From positions 248,001 through 312,000 of the forward strand of contig NZ_FQXI01000001.1 of assembly GCF_900129925.1 (NCBI RefSeq): a DNA stretch of 64,000 nucleotides. The letters run 5' to 3'. The translations under genes were made by a program, and so were the position numbers. Shown piece after piece: positions 35,661-44,577 of this stretch. Below the pieces are notes generated by a model. That model was not told the origin of the DNA and ran no database searches. It saw nothing but the letters and a program-made list of their open reading frames with translations. Position 1 is the first letter of the stretch; every line of letters begins with the position of its first letter. This DNA is from Anaerosphaera aminiphila DSM 21120 (GTDB lineage Bacteria; Bacillota; Clostridia; Tissierellales; Peptoniphilaceae).

Positions 35661-38600
35661 ATGTACAATATTAAAAAGTTCAAAAAAATATTAGTTGCAA
35701 ATCGTGGCGAAATTGCAATAAGAATTTTTAGAGCTTGTCGAGAGCTTGGTATAAGAAGCGTTGCAATATATTCAGTTGAAGATTCACTTTCACTTTTTAG
35801 AACAAAAGCAGACGAATCTTATCTAATCGGAAAAGGAAAATCTCCATTAGATGCTTACTTAGATATTGATGAAATAATAACTCTAGCCTTAAATAAAAAT
35901 GTAGATGCAATTCATCCCGGCTATGGTTTTTTGGCTGAAAACTCTGAGTTTGCAAGAAAGTGTGAAGAAGCAGGAATTACATTTATAGGACCTCAACCCA
36001 GTGTAATGGCTTCACTTGGTGATAAAATTGAATCAAAAAAAGTTGCAAGAGCTGCTGGTGTAGAAGTAATTCCGGGAACAGATAAGGCTATAAAGTCCGA
36101 AAGCGACGCTATTAAATATGCCAACGAAGCTGGATATCCAATAATGTTAAAAGCTGCAGCTGGCGGTGGCGGAAGAGGGATGAGAATAGTTAGAACCGAA
36201 GATGAGCTACTACCTAATTTTCGCTCCGCTAAAATGGAAGCCTCAAAAGCCTTTGGAAATGATGCAATGTTTATTGAAAAATATTTAGAAAATCCAAAGC
36301 ACATAGAAGTTCAAATATTTGGAGACAAATACGGAAATGTTGTCCATCTCTATGAAAGAGATTGTTCTATTCAGAGAAGACATCAGAAAGTAATAGAATT
36401 TACTCCGGCATTTTCCCTTGATAAAAAAACAAGAGACAATATATTAAATGATGCATTAAAAATTGCAAAGTCCCTAAACTATTTAAGTGCCGGTACTGTA
36501 GAATTTCTAGTTGATAAAAATAACAATCACTACTTTATAGAAGTAAACTCCAGAATTCAAGTTGAACACACTATAACTGAAATGGTTACAGGAATCGACT
36601 TAGTTCAATCTATGATTTACGTTGCAGAGGGATACCCTCTTAATAGCAAAGAGATAAATATTAAAAATCAAGACTCTATACAGTTAAATGGATACTCTAT
36701 ACAGTGTAGAATAACAACTGAAGACCCGTTAAATGACTTTGCACCTGATACAGGTCAAATTACTCACTATAGGTCAAGTTCAGGATTTGGCGTTAGATTA
36801 GACGGCGGCAATGCATACACGGGAGCTATTATAACTCCCTACTACGATTCCCTACTGGTAAAAGTGATTACTCATGCCAGAACATGGAAGGACACTATAA
36901 GTAAAGCTATTAGAGCTATTAGAGAAACAAAGGTTACCGGAGTAAAAACTAACTCCTCTTTCTTACTAAATGTTTTAAACTCATCAGAGTTTAAAAATGG
37001 AACTTGTGACACCGGATTTATTTCAAAGAATCCTTCTCTATTTAAAATTAAAACTAAACCTGATGCAGAACTTAGACTTATGTCCTTTATAGGAGAAAAC
37101 ATTGTAAATAATCCTTCAAAAAAGGACAGACTTTACAATACCCCTATTGTTCCAGAAGCAGAAGATATAAAAAAATATGAAGGTACAAAACAAATCTTCG
37201 ACAAGCTTGGAGCTAAAGGACTTTCTGATTGGATATTAAAACAAAATAAACTCCTAGTTACTGATACTACTATGCGTGATGCCCATCAATCACTCATGGC
37301 AACTAGAGTTAGAACTATAGATTTAATAAAAATTGCCCAAGCTACAAATAACAATATGAAAGAACTATTTTCATCTGAAATGTGGGGAGGAGCTACCTTT
37401 GACGTAGCTTATAGATTTTTGCAAGAAGACCCTTGGGATAGACTTATAATGCTTAGAGAACTAATGCCAAATATATTACTTCAAATGTTAATAAGGGGCA
37501 ATAACACAGTTGGATATACTAATTACCCCGATAATCTTGTTAAGAGTTTTATTAAAAAATCCTCTGAACATGGAGTTGATATCTTTAGAATTTTTGATTC
37601 TCTAAACTGGATGGAAAATATGAAACTCTCTATTGATCAAGTTTTAGAAAACGGAAAAATTGCCGAAGGTACAATGTGTTATACAGGTGATATACTAGAT
37701 GAATATAGAGATAAGTACAACTTAAAATACTACGTTGACTTAGCTAAGGAACTTGAAAAATCCGGTTGCCATATTCTAGGAATAAAAGATATGTCCGGAT
37801 TATTAAAACCCTATGCTGCAAGGAAACTCGTTAAAGCTCTTAAAAACGAAATCTCCATTCCAATTCACCTTCACACTCATGACACTACCGGTAACGGTGT
37901 AGCCACAGTATTAATGGCAACAGAAGTTGGTGTTGATATTGCAGACCTTGCAATTAACTCAATGAGCGGACTTACAAGTCAACCTGCACTAAACTCTGTT
38001 GTAGCTGCTCTTCAAAATACTAATAGAGATACGGGCCTTAATCTTGATAAAATTGAAGATATTTCAAAATATTGGGATTCTGTAAGAGAAGTTTATTCTA
38101 ATTTTGAATCCGACTTAAAATCCGGCTCAACTGAAATATACAAATATGAAATCCCAGGAGGACAATATTCAAATTTAAAACCTCAAGTAGAGAGTTTTGG
38201 ACTGGGATATAAATTTAAAGAAGTTAAGGAAATGTTTAGCTCTGTAAATGAAATGGTTGGTGACATTATAAAAGTAACTCCTTCATCAAAAATGGTTGGT
38301 GATTTTGCAATATTTATGGTTCAAAATGAACTAACTCCAGAAAACATACTGGAAAAAGGTACAAACTTAGATTACCCAGATTCAGTAAAAAGTTATTTTA
38401 AAGGTATGATGGGTCAACCTCTTGGCGGTTTTCCTGAAGACTTACAGAGAATGATTTTAAAAGGTGAAGAACCAATAAAAGTACGTGCCGGACTCCTTCT
38501 TGACGATGAAGACTTTGAAGCTGATGAAGTTTATTTAAATACAAAATATAAAATAAATCCAACTGAAGAAGAACTAATTAGCTTTGCACTTTATCCAAAA

Positions 38601-39101
38601 GTTTTTGAAGACTATATTAAAGCTTCACAAAAAAATGGTTCTCTTTGGATGATGCCTTCACATGTTTTCTTCCATGGACTTATGGAAAATGAAACAGCTG
38701 AAATTCCAATTGATACAGGAAAAAACTTAATTGTAACTCTAGTAGAAATTGGAAAACTTGACCAAGAGGGATATAGAAACTTAACTTTTGATATAAACGG
38801 AAATAGAAGAACTATAAAAATTGAAGATAAAAACGTAACTTCTATGTCTATAAAAAAAGACAGCATTGACTATGCTAATCCTGAAGATGAAAAACAAATA
38901 GGTTCATCAATACCAGGCAAAGTTGTAAATATAAATGTAAAACAAGGTCAAAGTATAAAAGCTGGCGACACTATTATGATAATTGAGGCTATGAAAATGG
39001 AATCCAATATCGTTGCCAATTCTAATGGTACAATTCATGAAATTCTGGTAAAAATTGATGACATTGTAAAAAGTGGAGAGCTTATTGCCACATTTGAATA
39101 A
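35661..39101 (+). CDS. pyc: Pyruvate carboxylase
   Basis: The 1146-residue single-chain biotin enzyme has a biotin carboxylase (about 1-450; KILVANRGEIAIRIFRA, ATP loop KAAAGGGGRGMR, HIEVQIFGDKYGN, EVNSRIQVEHT), a carboxyltransferase (about 520-800; TTMRDAHQSLMATRVR, metal-binding HLHTHDT) and a C-terminal biotinyl domain with the biotin lysine in IEAMKMES. It carboxylates pyruvate to oxaloacetate with ATP and bicarbonate. I start at ATG 35661, seven bases after AAGGAG. A TATAAT lies at 35622-35627 with a poor -35. All active-site motifs are intact. Confidence 0.93.
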   Translation: MYNIKKFKKILVANRGEIAIRIFRACRELGIRSVAIYSVEDSLSLFRTKADESYLIGKGKSPLDAYLDIDEIITLALNKNVDAIHPGYGFLAENSEFARKCEEAGITFIGPQPSVMASLGDKIESKKVARAAGVEVIPGTDKAIKSESDAIKYANEAGYPIMLKAAAGGGGRGMRIVRTEDELLPNFRSAKMEASKAFGNDAMFIEKYLENPKHIEVQIFGDKYGNVVHLYERDCSIQRRHQKVIEFTPAFSLDKKTRDNILNDALKIAKSLNYLSAGTVEFLVDKNNNHYFIEVNSRIQVEHTITEMVTGIDLVQSMIYVAEGYPLNSKEINIKNQDSIQLNGYSIQCRITTEDPLNDFAPDTGQITHYRSSSGFGVRLDGGNAYTGAIITPYYDSLLVKVITHARTWKDTISKAIRAIRETKVTGVKTNSSFLLNVLNSSEFKNGTCDTGFISKNPSLFKIKTKPDAELRLMSFIGENIVNNPSKKDRLYNTPIVPEAEDIKKYEGTKQIFDKLGAKGLSDWILKQNKLLVTDTTMRDAHQSLMATRVRTIDLIKIAQATNNNMKELFSSEMWGGATFDVAYRFLQEDPWDRLIMLRELMPNILLQMLIRGNNTVGYTNYPDNLVKSFIKKSSEHGVDIFRIFDSLNWMENMKLSIDQVLENGKIAEGTMCYTGDILDEYRDKYNLKYYVDLAKELEKSGCHILGIKDMSGLLKPYAARKLVKALKNEISIPIHLHTHDTTGNGVATVLMATEVGVDIADLAINSMSGLTSQPALNSVVAALQNTNRDTGLNLDKIEDISKYWDSVREVYSNFESDLKSGSTEIYKYEIPGGQYSNLKPQVESFGLGYKFKEVKEMFSSVNEMVGDIIKVTPSSKMVGDFAIFMVQNELTPENILEKGTNLDYPDSVKSYFKGMMGQPLGGFPEDLQRMILKGEEPIKVRAGLLLDDEDFEADEVYLNTKYKINPTEEELISFALYPKVFEDYIKASQKNGSLWMMPSHVFFHGLMENETAEIPIDTGKNLIVTLVEIGKLDQEGYRNLTFDINGNRRTIKIEDKNVTSMSIKKDSIDYANPEDEKQIGSSIPGKVVNINVKQGQSIKAGDTIMIIEAMKMESNIVANSNGTIHEILVKIDDIVKSGELIATFE

Positions 39102-39103
39102 AC

Positions 39104-39144
39104 AAAAAAACAAACAGTTTTTAAAATAACTGTTTGTTTTTTTT
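39104..39144. terminator. Bidirectional terminator between pyc and folBK
   Basis: AAAAACAAACAGTT/AACTGTTTGTTTTT arms surround an eight-base loop that contains the stop codon of the convergent gene. T-rich or A-rich tails lie on both sides. Confidence 0.8.
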
Positions 39145-39948
39145 CTTTAATTCATTTCTTAAATCCACTATTCTCTTCTTTGAAAGAGGATGTACATAGT
39201 ATGGAGCTATTTCACTTAAAGGTGTCAATACAAAATCTCTCTCTTCCAATCTTGGATGAGGAATTATTATGTCTTCATCATTTGTTACAATATCATCATA
39301 TAACAATACATCTAAATCTATAATCGTCTTTGAGTCACTTTTATTTTCTTTTATTTTAGCTTCACAGTCTCGTAAATGATTAATTAATTCCCTAGGGCTT
39401 AAAAGAGTTTTTATTTCACAGGCTCCATTTAAAAATTCTTCAGTTTTTCTATCTATAATAGCTTCTGTAATTATAAAATTTGATTTCTTTTTTATTTTAG
39501 TATGATACTTACTATTTATAAATTCAATTGCCTTCTCTAAGTTTTCCTCTTTATTCCCCACATTTGAGCCCAATGCTATATACGCTCTGTGCCATTGTCT
39601 AACTACAGAAACCTCAGCATATTTAAAATTTTTCGGCCTTAGAGTATGTAGTTTCTTTATTGAAACTCTAACTTTATTTAAAATATCATATTCACTTAAA
39701 ATAAACTCTGCTAAATCTTCTCCAGCTTCTTCTAATAAATTATAAAAATTTGTCGTAAATTTTTCTTCAACTTTTTTACATAGTTCTACATAATCTATAG
39801 ATTTTTTTAAATCGCCCGTCTCTCCTGCATTTATTAACCTTAAATACAATTCCAGAGAAATTAAAAATTTCTGTTTCTCTTCTCTTTCTTCACTATATAA
39901 ACCGTGCTTTGCACATATTGCCAAATCTTTAATAAATATTGTATCCAA
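39121..39948 (-). CDS. Dihydroneopterin aldolase / HPPK fusion
   Basis: A 275-residue fusion of FolB and FolK. Residues 1-115 are dihydroneopterin aldolase (FIKDLAICAKHGLYSEER, then DYVELCKKV), and residues 125-275 are 6-hydroxymethyl-dihydropterin pyrophosphokinase (RAYIALGSNVGNKEENL, TIIDLDVLLYDD, IPHPRLEERDFVLTPL). It covers two successive steps of folate synthesis. The best start is TTG 39948, six bases after AGGGGTG; a GTG three codons earlier falls inside that site. No other folate gene is adjacent. Confidence 0.88.
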   Translation of the reverse strand: MDTIFIKDLAICAKHGLYSEEREEKQKFLISLELYLRLINAGETGDLKKSIDYVELCKKVEEKFTTNFYNLLEEAGEDLAEFILSEYDILNKVRVSIKKLHTLRPKNFKYAEVSVVRQWHRAYIALGSNVGNKEENLEKAIEFINSKYHTKIKKKSNFIITEAIIDRKTEEFLNGACEIKTLLSPRELINHLRDCEAKIKENKSDSKTIIDLDVLLYDDIVTNDEDIIIPHPRLEERDFVLTPLSEIAPYYVHPLSKKRIVDLRNELKKKNKQLF

Positions 39949-40031
39949 AACTTTCACCCCTACTCTAACTTTATTTTATTATATACTAACTACTCCAATA
40001 AAAGAAACATAGTAAATATTTTTAATATTAA

Positions 40032-40060
40032 TTGACACACTATACTATACACTGTATAAT
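40032..40060 (+). promoter_or_regulatory. Promoter of the PadR operon with overlapping palindrome
   Basis: A perfect TTGACA (40032-40037) and TATAAT (40055-40060) are separated by 17 bases. TATACACTGTATA (40046-40058) spans the spacer and -10 and is a plausible operator for the PadR protein encoded first in the operon. Confidence 0.7.
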
Positions 40061-40100
40061 ATACTCAAATAAATGATATCGTATAGAAAGGAGTATGTTT

Positions 40101-40412
40101 ATGTTTGTACTAAGTTCTCAAGTTTTAGATTTATGTGTCCTTGCAACTGTGAACAAAGAAGACACTTACGGCTACAAACTCACTCAAGATCTCATAGAGG
40201 CTATATCTATATCTGAATCCACTCTATATCCGGTGTTAAGACGACTGCAAAAAGACAATTGTCTTACAACTTATGATCAGCCCTTTGGTGGAAGAAATAG
40301 AAGATATTATCAAATTACTCCAGAAGGAAGAAGACAGTTAAAAAAATATGAACAAGATTGGATTGGATATAAGGAAAGCATTGATAAAATTATTAGGGGG
40401 GATTTAAAATGA
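40101..40412 (+). CDS. PadR family transcriptional regulator
   Basis: A 103-residue winged-helix protein (PF03551): VLDLCVLATVNKEDTYGYKLTQDL, ISESTLYPVLRRLQKDNCLTTY and the wing GGRNRRYYQITPEGRRQL. I use ATG 40101, eight bases after AAAGGAG; an ATG two codons earlier is too close to the site. Such short PadRs are typically self-repressing sensors of envelope stress or compounds. It overlaps the next gene by four bases (ATGA), so the two are translationally coupled. Confidence 0.88.
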   Translation: MFVLSSQVLDLCVLATVNKEDTYGYKLTQDLIEAISISESTLYPVLRRLQKDNCLTTYDQPFGGRNRRYYQITPEGRRQLKKYEQDWIGYKESIDKIIRGDLK

Positions 40413-41071
40413 CTAGAATTGAATTTATGCGTGAGCTCAGCAACCGTCTAAGGAGTATTTCTCCTGCTGAACGTGACAATATACTTAACTACTATGAAGA
40501 AATATTTGAAGAACAAGAAATTGACTACACAGACTCAGTTCCAGAAAGATATGATCCTATGAAAATTGCAAGAGATATTTTAATGAATCAACAAGCTAAC
40601 AAATGGGAACAAACTCCTCCCCAAAAAAGGAAGAATCGAGATGGATTACTGCTTATTTTGTTGGGAATACTCTCCCTTCCCATTACCTTGCCTTTAGCTG
40701 CTGCTTTCATTGGAATTCTAATAGCAATATTTGCAGTTATAATACTTTTATTTGTATCAGGATTTATGGGAATAGTTGGTGGAATTGCTGGAATAGCATA
40801 TTTTGTAACATTTTCACCTCTGTCTGCTATATTTTTCTTGGGAGTTGTATTTGTGGCAATTGGGGCTATAATTTTGCTCTTCAATGCAATTAAGTTTATA
40901 ATTCATAAATTTGCCGGCGGAATCGCCAGAAAATCCAGACCTCAAAATCAAAATAACTTTACAGAAAAAAGTCAAAATAATTTTCAAACAGACCACTTTG
41001 ACAATTCTAATACCGATAATTTTGACACAATTAAATTAGACGAAGACAAAAATAATGAAGGAGATGAATAA
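40409..41071 (+). CDS. DUF1700 (HAAS-type) membrane protein
   Basis: The 220-residue protein opens with the HAAS/DUF1700 signature (FMRELSNRLRSISPAERDNILNYYEEIFEE). A polar stretch follows, then about three to four tightly packed membrane helices (about 80-165) and a polar Asn/Asp-rich tail. HAAS proteins pair with PadR regulators and are thought to relay a membrane signal to them. The arrangement here (PadR, HAAS, DUF4097) matches that theme. Confidence 0.8.
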   Translation: MTRIEFMRELSNRLRSISPAERDNILNYYEEIFEEQEIDYTDSVPERYDPMKIARDILMNQQANKWEQTPPQKRKNRDGLLLILLGILSLPITLPLAAAFIGILIAIFAVIILLFVSGFMGIVGGIAGIAYFVTFSPLSAIFFLGVVFVAIGAIILLFNAIKFIIHKFAGGIARKSRPQNQNNFTEKSQNNFQTDHFDNSNTDNFDTIKLDEDKNNEGDE

Positions 41072-41072
41072 A

Positions 41073-42068
41073 TTGAAAAAATCAACTAAAATCGCCTTAA
41101 TATTAGTAATTATAGGAGTTCTAGTGTCATCAATTTCATATTTTGGAGGAGCTAGAACTTATTTCAACTATAATTTTGGTATGAGACATAATATGTACAA
41201 CAGTAATAACTACTATTCAGGCCCTACTGAAAAAAAAGACTACAATTATTCAAATCTTCAGTCAATTCAAATTGACGGTTCTGTTGCTGAAGTTAAATTA
41301 ATTGGAAGAAATGTAAACACTTGGGAAGTATACACTGTATCTCCAATGGATAAAAATAATAAAATTTCTGTAAGTGAAAGCAATGGAAATTTGACAGTTA
41401 ACTTAAAAAACTACTCGCACAAGTTAAATAATAGAGTAAACAACGAAAGTAAAATAACTATTATAGGACCTGCATCCGGATTAAAAAATCTAAATATAGA
41501 CTTAGGTATAGGCGCTATAGAAATAGATAATATTACTCTTCCAAAATTAGATTTTAAATCAAGCATGGCTGATATTGAAATAAAAAATTCTAATATTTCA
41601 AAATCTCATATAAAATTTAGCATGAGTGATATGGATATTAAAAATACTAAATTAGCTAATATGGTTTTAGACTCAAGTATGGGGAATGTGGTTGGTGAGA
41701 ATATAACATTTTCCGGAAAAAATTCTATTCATTCTTCTATGGGAAATGTGGATTTAAAAATAAATGACCCTGAAAATTTATTGAGCATTGTAAAAGGATC
41801 AACTTCTCAAGCAGAAAATCAATTAACCGTAAATAGTTCAATGAGCTCTATATCAATTTCTAAACAAAATCAAGGCAGTGTATTTGACTATGAAGATGAG
41901 GACTATGACTATGACAACAGATATGATAATTATGACGAATATAATGATTACTATGAAGACTATGGCGACGATTTAGAAAATAAAATTGAGCACCACATTG
42001 AAAACATATACAATAGAAAATATGAACATTACTATGACAATTTTGAAAATGATTTCGAATACCTTTAA
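41073..42068 (+). CDS. DUF4097-type membrane-anchored beta-repeat protein
   Basis: A 331-residue protein. I start at TTG 41073, nine bases after AAGGAG and two bases after the preceding stop. One N-terminal membrane helix (about 4-25) is followed by an extracellular domain whose repeated strand turns (IEIDNITLPKLDFKSSMADIEIKNSNISKSHI and similar, 12-20 residues each) are typical of the DUF4097 beta-helix. The tail is extremely rich in Tyr and Asp (about 275-331) and could bind metal or wall polymer. It is the third gene of the PadR module. Confidence 0.78.
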   Translation: MKKSTKIALILVIIGVLVSSISYFGGARTYFNYNFGMRHNMYNSNNYYSGPTEKKDYNYSNLQSIQIDGSVAEVKLIGRNVNTWEVYTVSPMDKNNKISVSESNGNLTVNLKNYSHKLNNRVNNESKITIIGPASGLKNLNIDLGIGAIEIDNITLPKLDFKSSMADIEIKNSNISKSHIKFSMSDMDIKNTKLANMVLDSSMGNVVGENITFSGKNSIHSSMGNVDLKINDPENLLSIVKGSTSQAENQLTVNSSMSSISISKQNQGSVFDYEDEDYDYDNRYDNYDEYNDYYEDYGDDLENKIEHHIENIYNRKYEHYYDNFENDFEYL

Positions 42069-42141
42069 ATAAATATTTAATGATAAATATTTTAAAAATT
42101 GTTATAATATAAATATTAATAGCTTTAAATGAGGTGATATT

Positions 42142-42342
42142 ATGAGTCGAAAATTATATAGATCTTCAAGAGACTGTAAAATTGCTGGAGTCTGTGGAGG
42201 TATTGCAGAATATTTTGACATAGATCCATCAATTGTAAGAATTTTATGGTTAGTACTTTCAGTTTTTTATGGTGCAGGAGTAGTTTTATATATAGCCTGT
42301 TGGCTAATACTTCCTTGGGACTATGAAATAAATAACTATTAA
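42142..42342 (+). CDS. PspC domain protein
   Basis: A 66-residue PspC protein (PF04024): KLYRSSRDCKIAGVCGG, IAEYFDIDPSIVRILW and a single hydrophobic helix ending ACWLILPW. PspC-like small proteins report on membrane stress. An extended -10 TTGTTATAAT at about 42101-42110 may give it its own transcript, although it follows the PadR module by 73 bases. The ribosome site is GAGGTGAT. Confidence 0.85.
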   Translation: MSRKLYRSSRDCKIAGVCGGIAEYFDIDPSIVRILWLVLSVFYGAGVVLYIACWLILPWDYEINNY

Positions 42343-42372
42343 TTAATAAATTATTAAATAATTTAAATTTTT

Positions 42373-42394
42373 AGAGTAGGTTATAACCTACTCT
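42373..42394. terminator. Bidirectional terminator between pspC and the MFS gene
   Basis: AGAGTAGGTTA and its exact complement TAACCTACTCT form a perfect 22-base palindrome, followed by T-rich sequence on both strands. Confidence 0.7.
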
Positions 42395-42398
42395 AATT

Positions 42399-43622
42399 TT
42401 ATATTTCTATTTTATTAAAAGTATTCTTAGAGTATATTGAAATTAAAATAGAAATAAATCCTGTAATTAAGATTACTACTATCATACTCTTGCCCACTAA
42501 TATCTCTCCAAATATTCCAAATATAAATTGCCCTATTGGCATAGCTAACATTGAAGCCATCATAACAAATGACATTACTCTACCAAGCATATCTATATCT
42601 GTGCTCATTTGAATAAAACTTATTAGTTGAACTGAAACCAGCGTGAACACTCCTTGAAGTACAGTTGCAAGAATTGTTAAAATCCAAAAGGACATATTTA
42701 CATTAAACAATTCTGAGTACGGAAAAGCTAATGCCATAAATAAAAAACTATTTAATATTAAAAGCTTTGTAGTAATTTTTGAATTAATTTTTTTCGCATA
42801 AATTCCTACGAAGGCACTTCCCATTAAACCTCCAATTGCAAATAGCATATTCATTACTCCAAAGAGTTCACTACTTATATTCCAGCTTACTCTCACTGTG
42901 TATGGAATTATTACACTTATAAAAGATGAAATAAATAAATTTAACAAAAATGCTATTAGAGATATTCTAAGTATAACTTTTTTACCTTTTAAATACTCTA
43001 CAACTTCTCTTAAATCTTCATAAACTACACTTAATATTGAACTTGTACTATTCCACCTACTGTTGTTTGGCAATTTTAATAAAATTTCACTTATTACTGC
43101 AACTGCAAATAGAAAACCGCATATTATAAATACCATGTATGCTTGATCAAATCTATAAACTATTCCTGCAATTATTGGACCTAAAATATTTGACAACATA
43201 GCAACAGAAGTAATTATTCCATTTGCTTGAGAAATGTCTTCTTTTTTACATACAATCGGTATCGCAGATTGAACTACTGGTGTTTCAAAAGAAGACACCA
43301 TTCCAATTACAACAGTTATAGCTCCCATAATAAATACTGTATTATCACTAAATACACTTAAAACTAATCCAATAGACAATAATAAATATATAAAGTCCAT
43401 TATTATCATTAATTTTTTCTTTGAAACTCTATCAGACAACACCCCACCAAAGGGCAGACAGATAACTCTAGATATAATAGACAGCGCTGAAATTAATGCA
43501 AATACAGTAGAAGAACCTGTCTTATCTAAAACATATAGTGAAATTGAAAATTGAATAATCGTATTGCCAAAAACAGAAAAAAGCTGACTACATAATAAAA
43601 GTATAAAATTCCTATTCCACAT
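42399..43622 (-). CDS. MFS transporter, probable drug efflux
   Basis: A 407-residue major facilitator of the MFS_3/enterobactin-exporter-like group with about 12 hydrophobic helices. The conserved cytoplasmic loop between helices 2 and 3 reads FGGVLSDRVSKKKLMIIMD, and the mid-protein cytoplasmic loop is charged (about 190-210). The TetR gene directly upstream and matching operators in the shared region indicate inducible efflux. The start is ATG with GGAGG about 11 bases away, overlapped by a possible short leader frame. Confidence 0.85.
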   Translation of the reverse strand: MWNRNFILLLCSQLFSVFGNTIIQFSISLYVLDKTGSSTVFALISALSIISRVICLPFGGVLSDRVSKKKLMIIMDFIYLLLSIGLVLSVFSDNTVFIMGAITVVIGMVSSFETPVVQSAIPIVCKKEDISQANGIITSVAMLSNILGPIIAGIVYRFDQAYMVFIICGFLFAVAVISEILLKLPNNSRWNSTSSILSVVYEDLREVVEYLKGKKVILRISLIAFLLNLFISSFISVIIPYTVRVSWNISSELFGVMNMLFAIGGLMGSAFVGIYAKKINSKITTKLLILNSFLFMALAFPYSELFNVNMSFWILTILATVLQGVFTLVSVQLISFIQMSTDIDMLGRVMSFVMMASMLAMPIGQFIFGIFGEILVGKSMIVVILITGFISILISIYSKNTFNKIEI

Positions 43623-43701
43623 CTTTTTTTATACCTCCACATATATTAAAACTTAAACTGTCACTTATTGTACTTTTACGCATAGATTTATACATTATCA
43701 C
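43612..43701 (-). CDS. Possible 29-residue leader peptide overlapping the MFS start
   Basis: A GTG at 43701 lies ten bases after AAAGGAG and opens a 29-codon frame that ends with TAG 11 bases inside the MFS gene. The peptide is basic at the N-terminus (MYKSMRKSTISD). No homology is recognised. The ribosome site is the only coding evidence, and the AAAGGAG otherwise has no start codon to serve. Confidence 0.3.
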   Translation of the reverse strand: MIMYKSMRKSTISDSLSFNICGGIKKDVE

Positions 43702-43737
43702 GTTAATATCACTCCTTTTACTTTTTATTTTATTTAG

Positions 43738-43750
43738 ATACTGTTGGTAT
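43738..43750. promoter_or_regulatory. TetR operator copy, imperfect
   Basis: ATACTGTTGGTAT matches the ATACC-N3-GGTAT pattern with one change in the left arm. It lies between tetR and the MFS gene, about 120 bases upstream of the MFS start. Confidence 0.5.
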
Positions 43751-43772
43751 GTAAGGGATAAAAAAGAATTTC

Positions 43773-43785
43773 ATACCAGCGGTAT
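43773..43785. promoter_or_regulatory. TetR operator copy, perfect arms
   Basis: ATACCAGCGGTAT has exact five-base arms; with flanks, the palindrome is CATACC-AGC-GGTATG. It is about 35 bases upstream of the first copy relative to MFS transcription. Confidence 0.6.
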
Positions 43786-43794
43786 GTTCTTGCT

Positions 43795-43822
43795 GAAAAA
43801 GAAAACTGCTTTTAGCAATTTT
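43795..43822 (-). terminator. Weak terminator at the tetR stop
   Basis: Read leftward, AAATTGC/GCAGTTT with a TAAAA loop overlaps the last codons and stop of tetR and is followed by CTTTTTC. Confidence 0.45.
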
Positions 43823-44450
43823 TCTCTTTTAAGTAAGTAATTAACCTTTTTGCCGAATCTAAAACTTCACTATTTACTAATTCAATTCCCAGTCCTTCAA
43901 ATAAGTCTTTAATAAAATAAATTTTTCTCATAAACTCTTCTTTAGTAAAATCAAAAATTCTTATTCCTATTAACATATTAAATGTAAGAATTGTCAGCTC
44001 AGCTACTTCTGTTGGATATTTAGTTTTAATAGAGCCGTCTTTTAACCCTTCTTTTACATATACTTCAATCATAGGCACAGCTGTATTAATATTTTCTAAG
44101 TACTGCTCTCCAATCATTCTGGGACTTTTTAAAGTAACAGCAGCTGAATAAAATATAGCTTGCATTTCATGGGCACTAAGTGAACTAATAATTTTATTTC
44201 TTATCTTTTCAAGTCCAGTATTTCCTACCCAATTATCTCCCCAATTTAACTCTTCCGGACTATTTGCAATTGTCTCAAATATATCAAATTTAGAATTAAA
44301 ATAGTGATATATTGCTCCTTTCGTCATACCCCCAAGTCCATTTACTATATCTTGAATTGAAGTATTGTCATATCCCTTTTCTAAAAACAACTTTCTGGAT
44401 ACATCTAAGATTTTTTGACGAGAATCTTCAGAGTTTCTATCTTTTGTCAT
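43812..44450 (-). CDS. TetR family regulator of the MFS transporter
   Basis: A 212-residue TetR protein. I start at ATG 44450, six bases after AGGGGTG; a GTG three codons earlier overlaps that site. The helix-turn-helix reads KLFLEKGYDNTSIQDIVNGLGGMTKGAIYHYFNSKFDI (about 20-58). The C-terminal ligand domain is variable, as usual. An operator lies between its own -10 and start, and two more precede the MFS gene, so it probably represses both. Confidence 0.88.
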   Translation of the reverse strand: MTKDRNSEDSRQKILDVSRKLFLEKGYDNTSIQDIVNGLGGMTKGAIYHYFNSKFDIFETIANSPEELNWGDNWVGNTGLEKIRNKIISSLSAHEMQAIFYSAAVTLKSPRMIGEQYLENINTAVPMIEVYVKEGLKDGSIKTKYPTEVAELTILTFNMLIGIRIFDFTKEEFMRKIYFIKDLFEGLGIELVNSEVLDSAKRLITYLKEKNC

Positions 44451-44466
44451 TTTTAACACCCCTTAC

Positions 44467-44479
44467 ATACCACTGGTAT
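44467..44479. promoter_or_regulatory. TetR operator at the tetR promoter
   Basis: ATACCACTGGTAT has exact arms and lies four bases downstream of the tetR -10 box, over the expected transcription start. Confidence 0.65.
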
Positions 44480-44482
44480 CTA

Positions 44483-44511
44483 ATACTACATTATTTACTT
44501 TTATTTGTCAA
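44483..44511 (-). promoter_or_regulatory. Promoter of tetR
   Basis: TTGACA (44511-44506) and TAGTAT (44488-44483) are spaced by 17 bases. Confidence 0.75.
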
Positions 44512-44540
44512 TTCACTTTAATTAAACTATATCTTACATT

Positions 44541-44570
44541 AAAAAAGATGAGTATATTTCAACTCATCTT
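44541..44570 (-). terminator. Terminator of the alcohol dehydrogenase gene
   Basis: AAGATGAGT/ACTCATCTT with an eight-base loop is followed leftward by T4-6. Confidence 0.8.
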
Positions 44571-44577
44571 AAAATTA

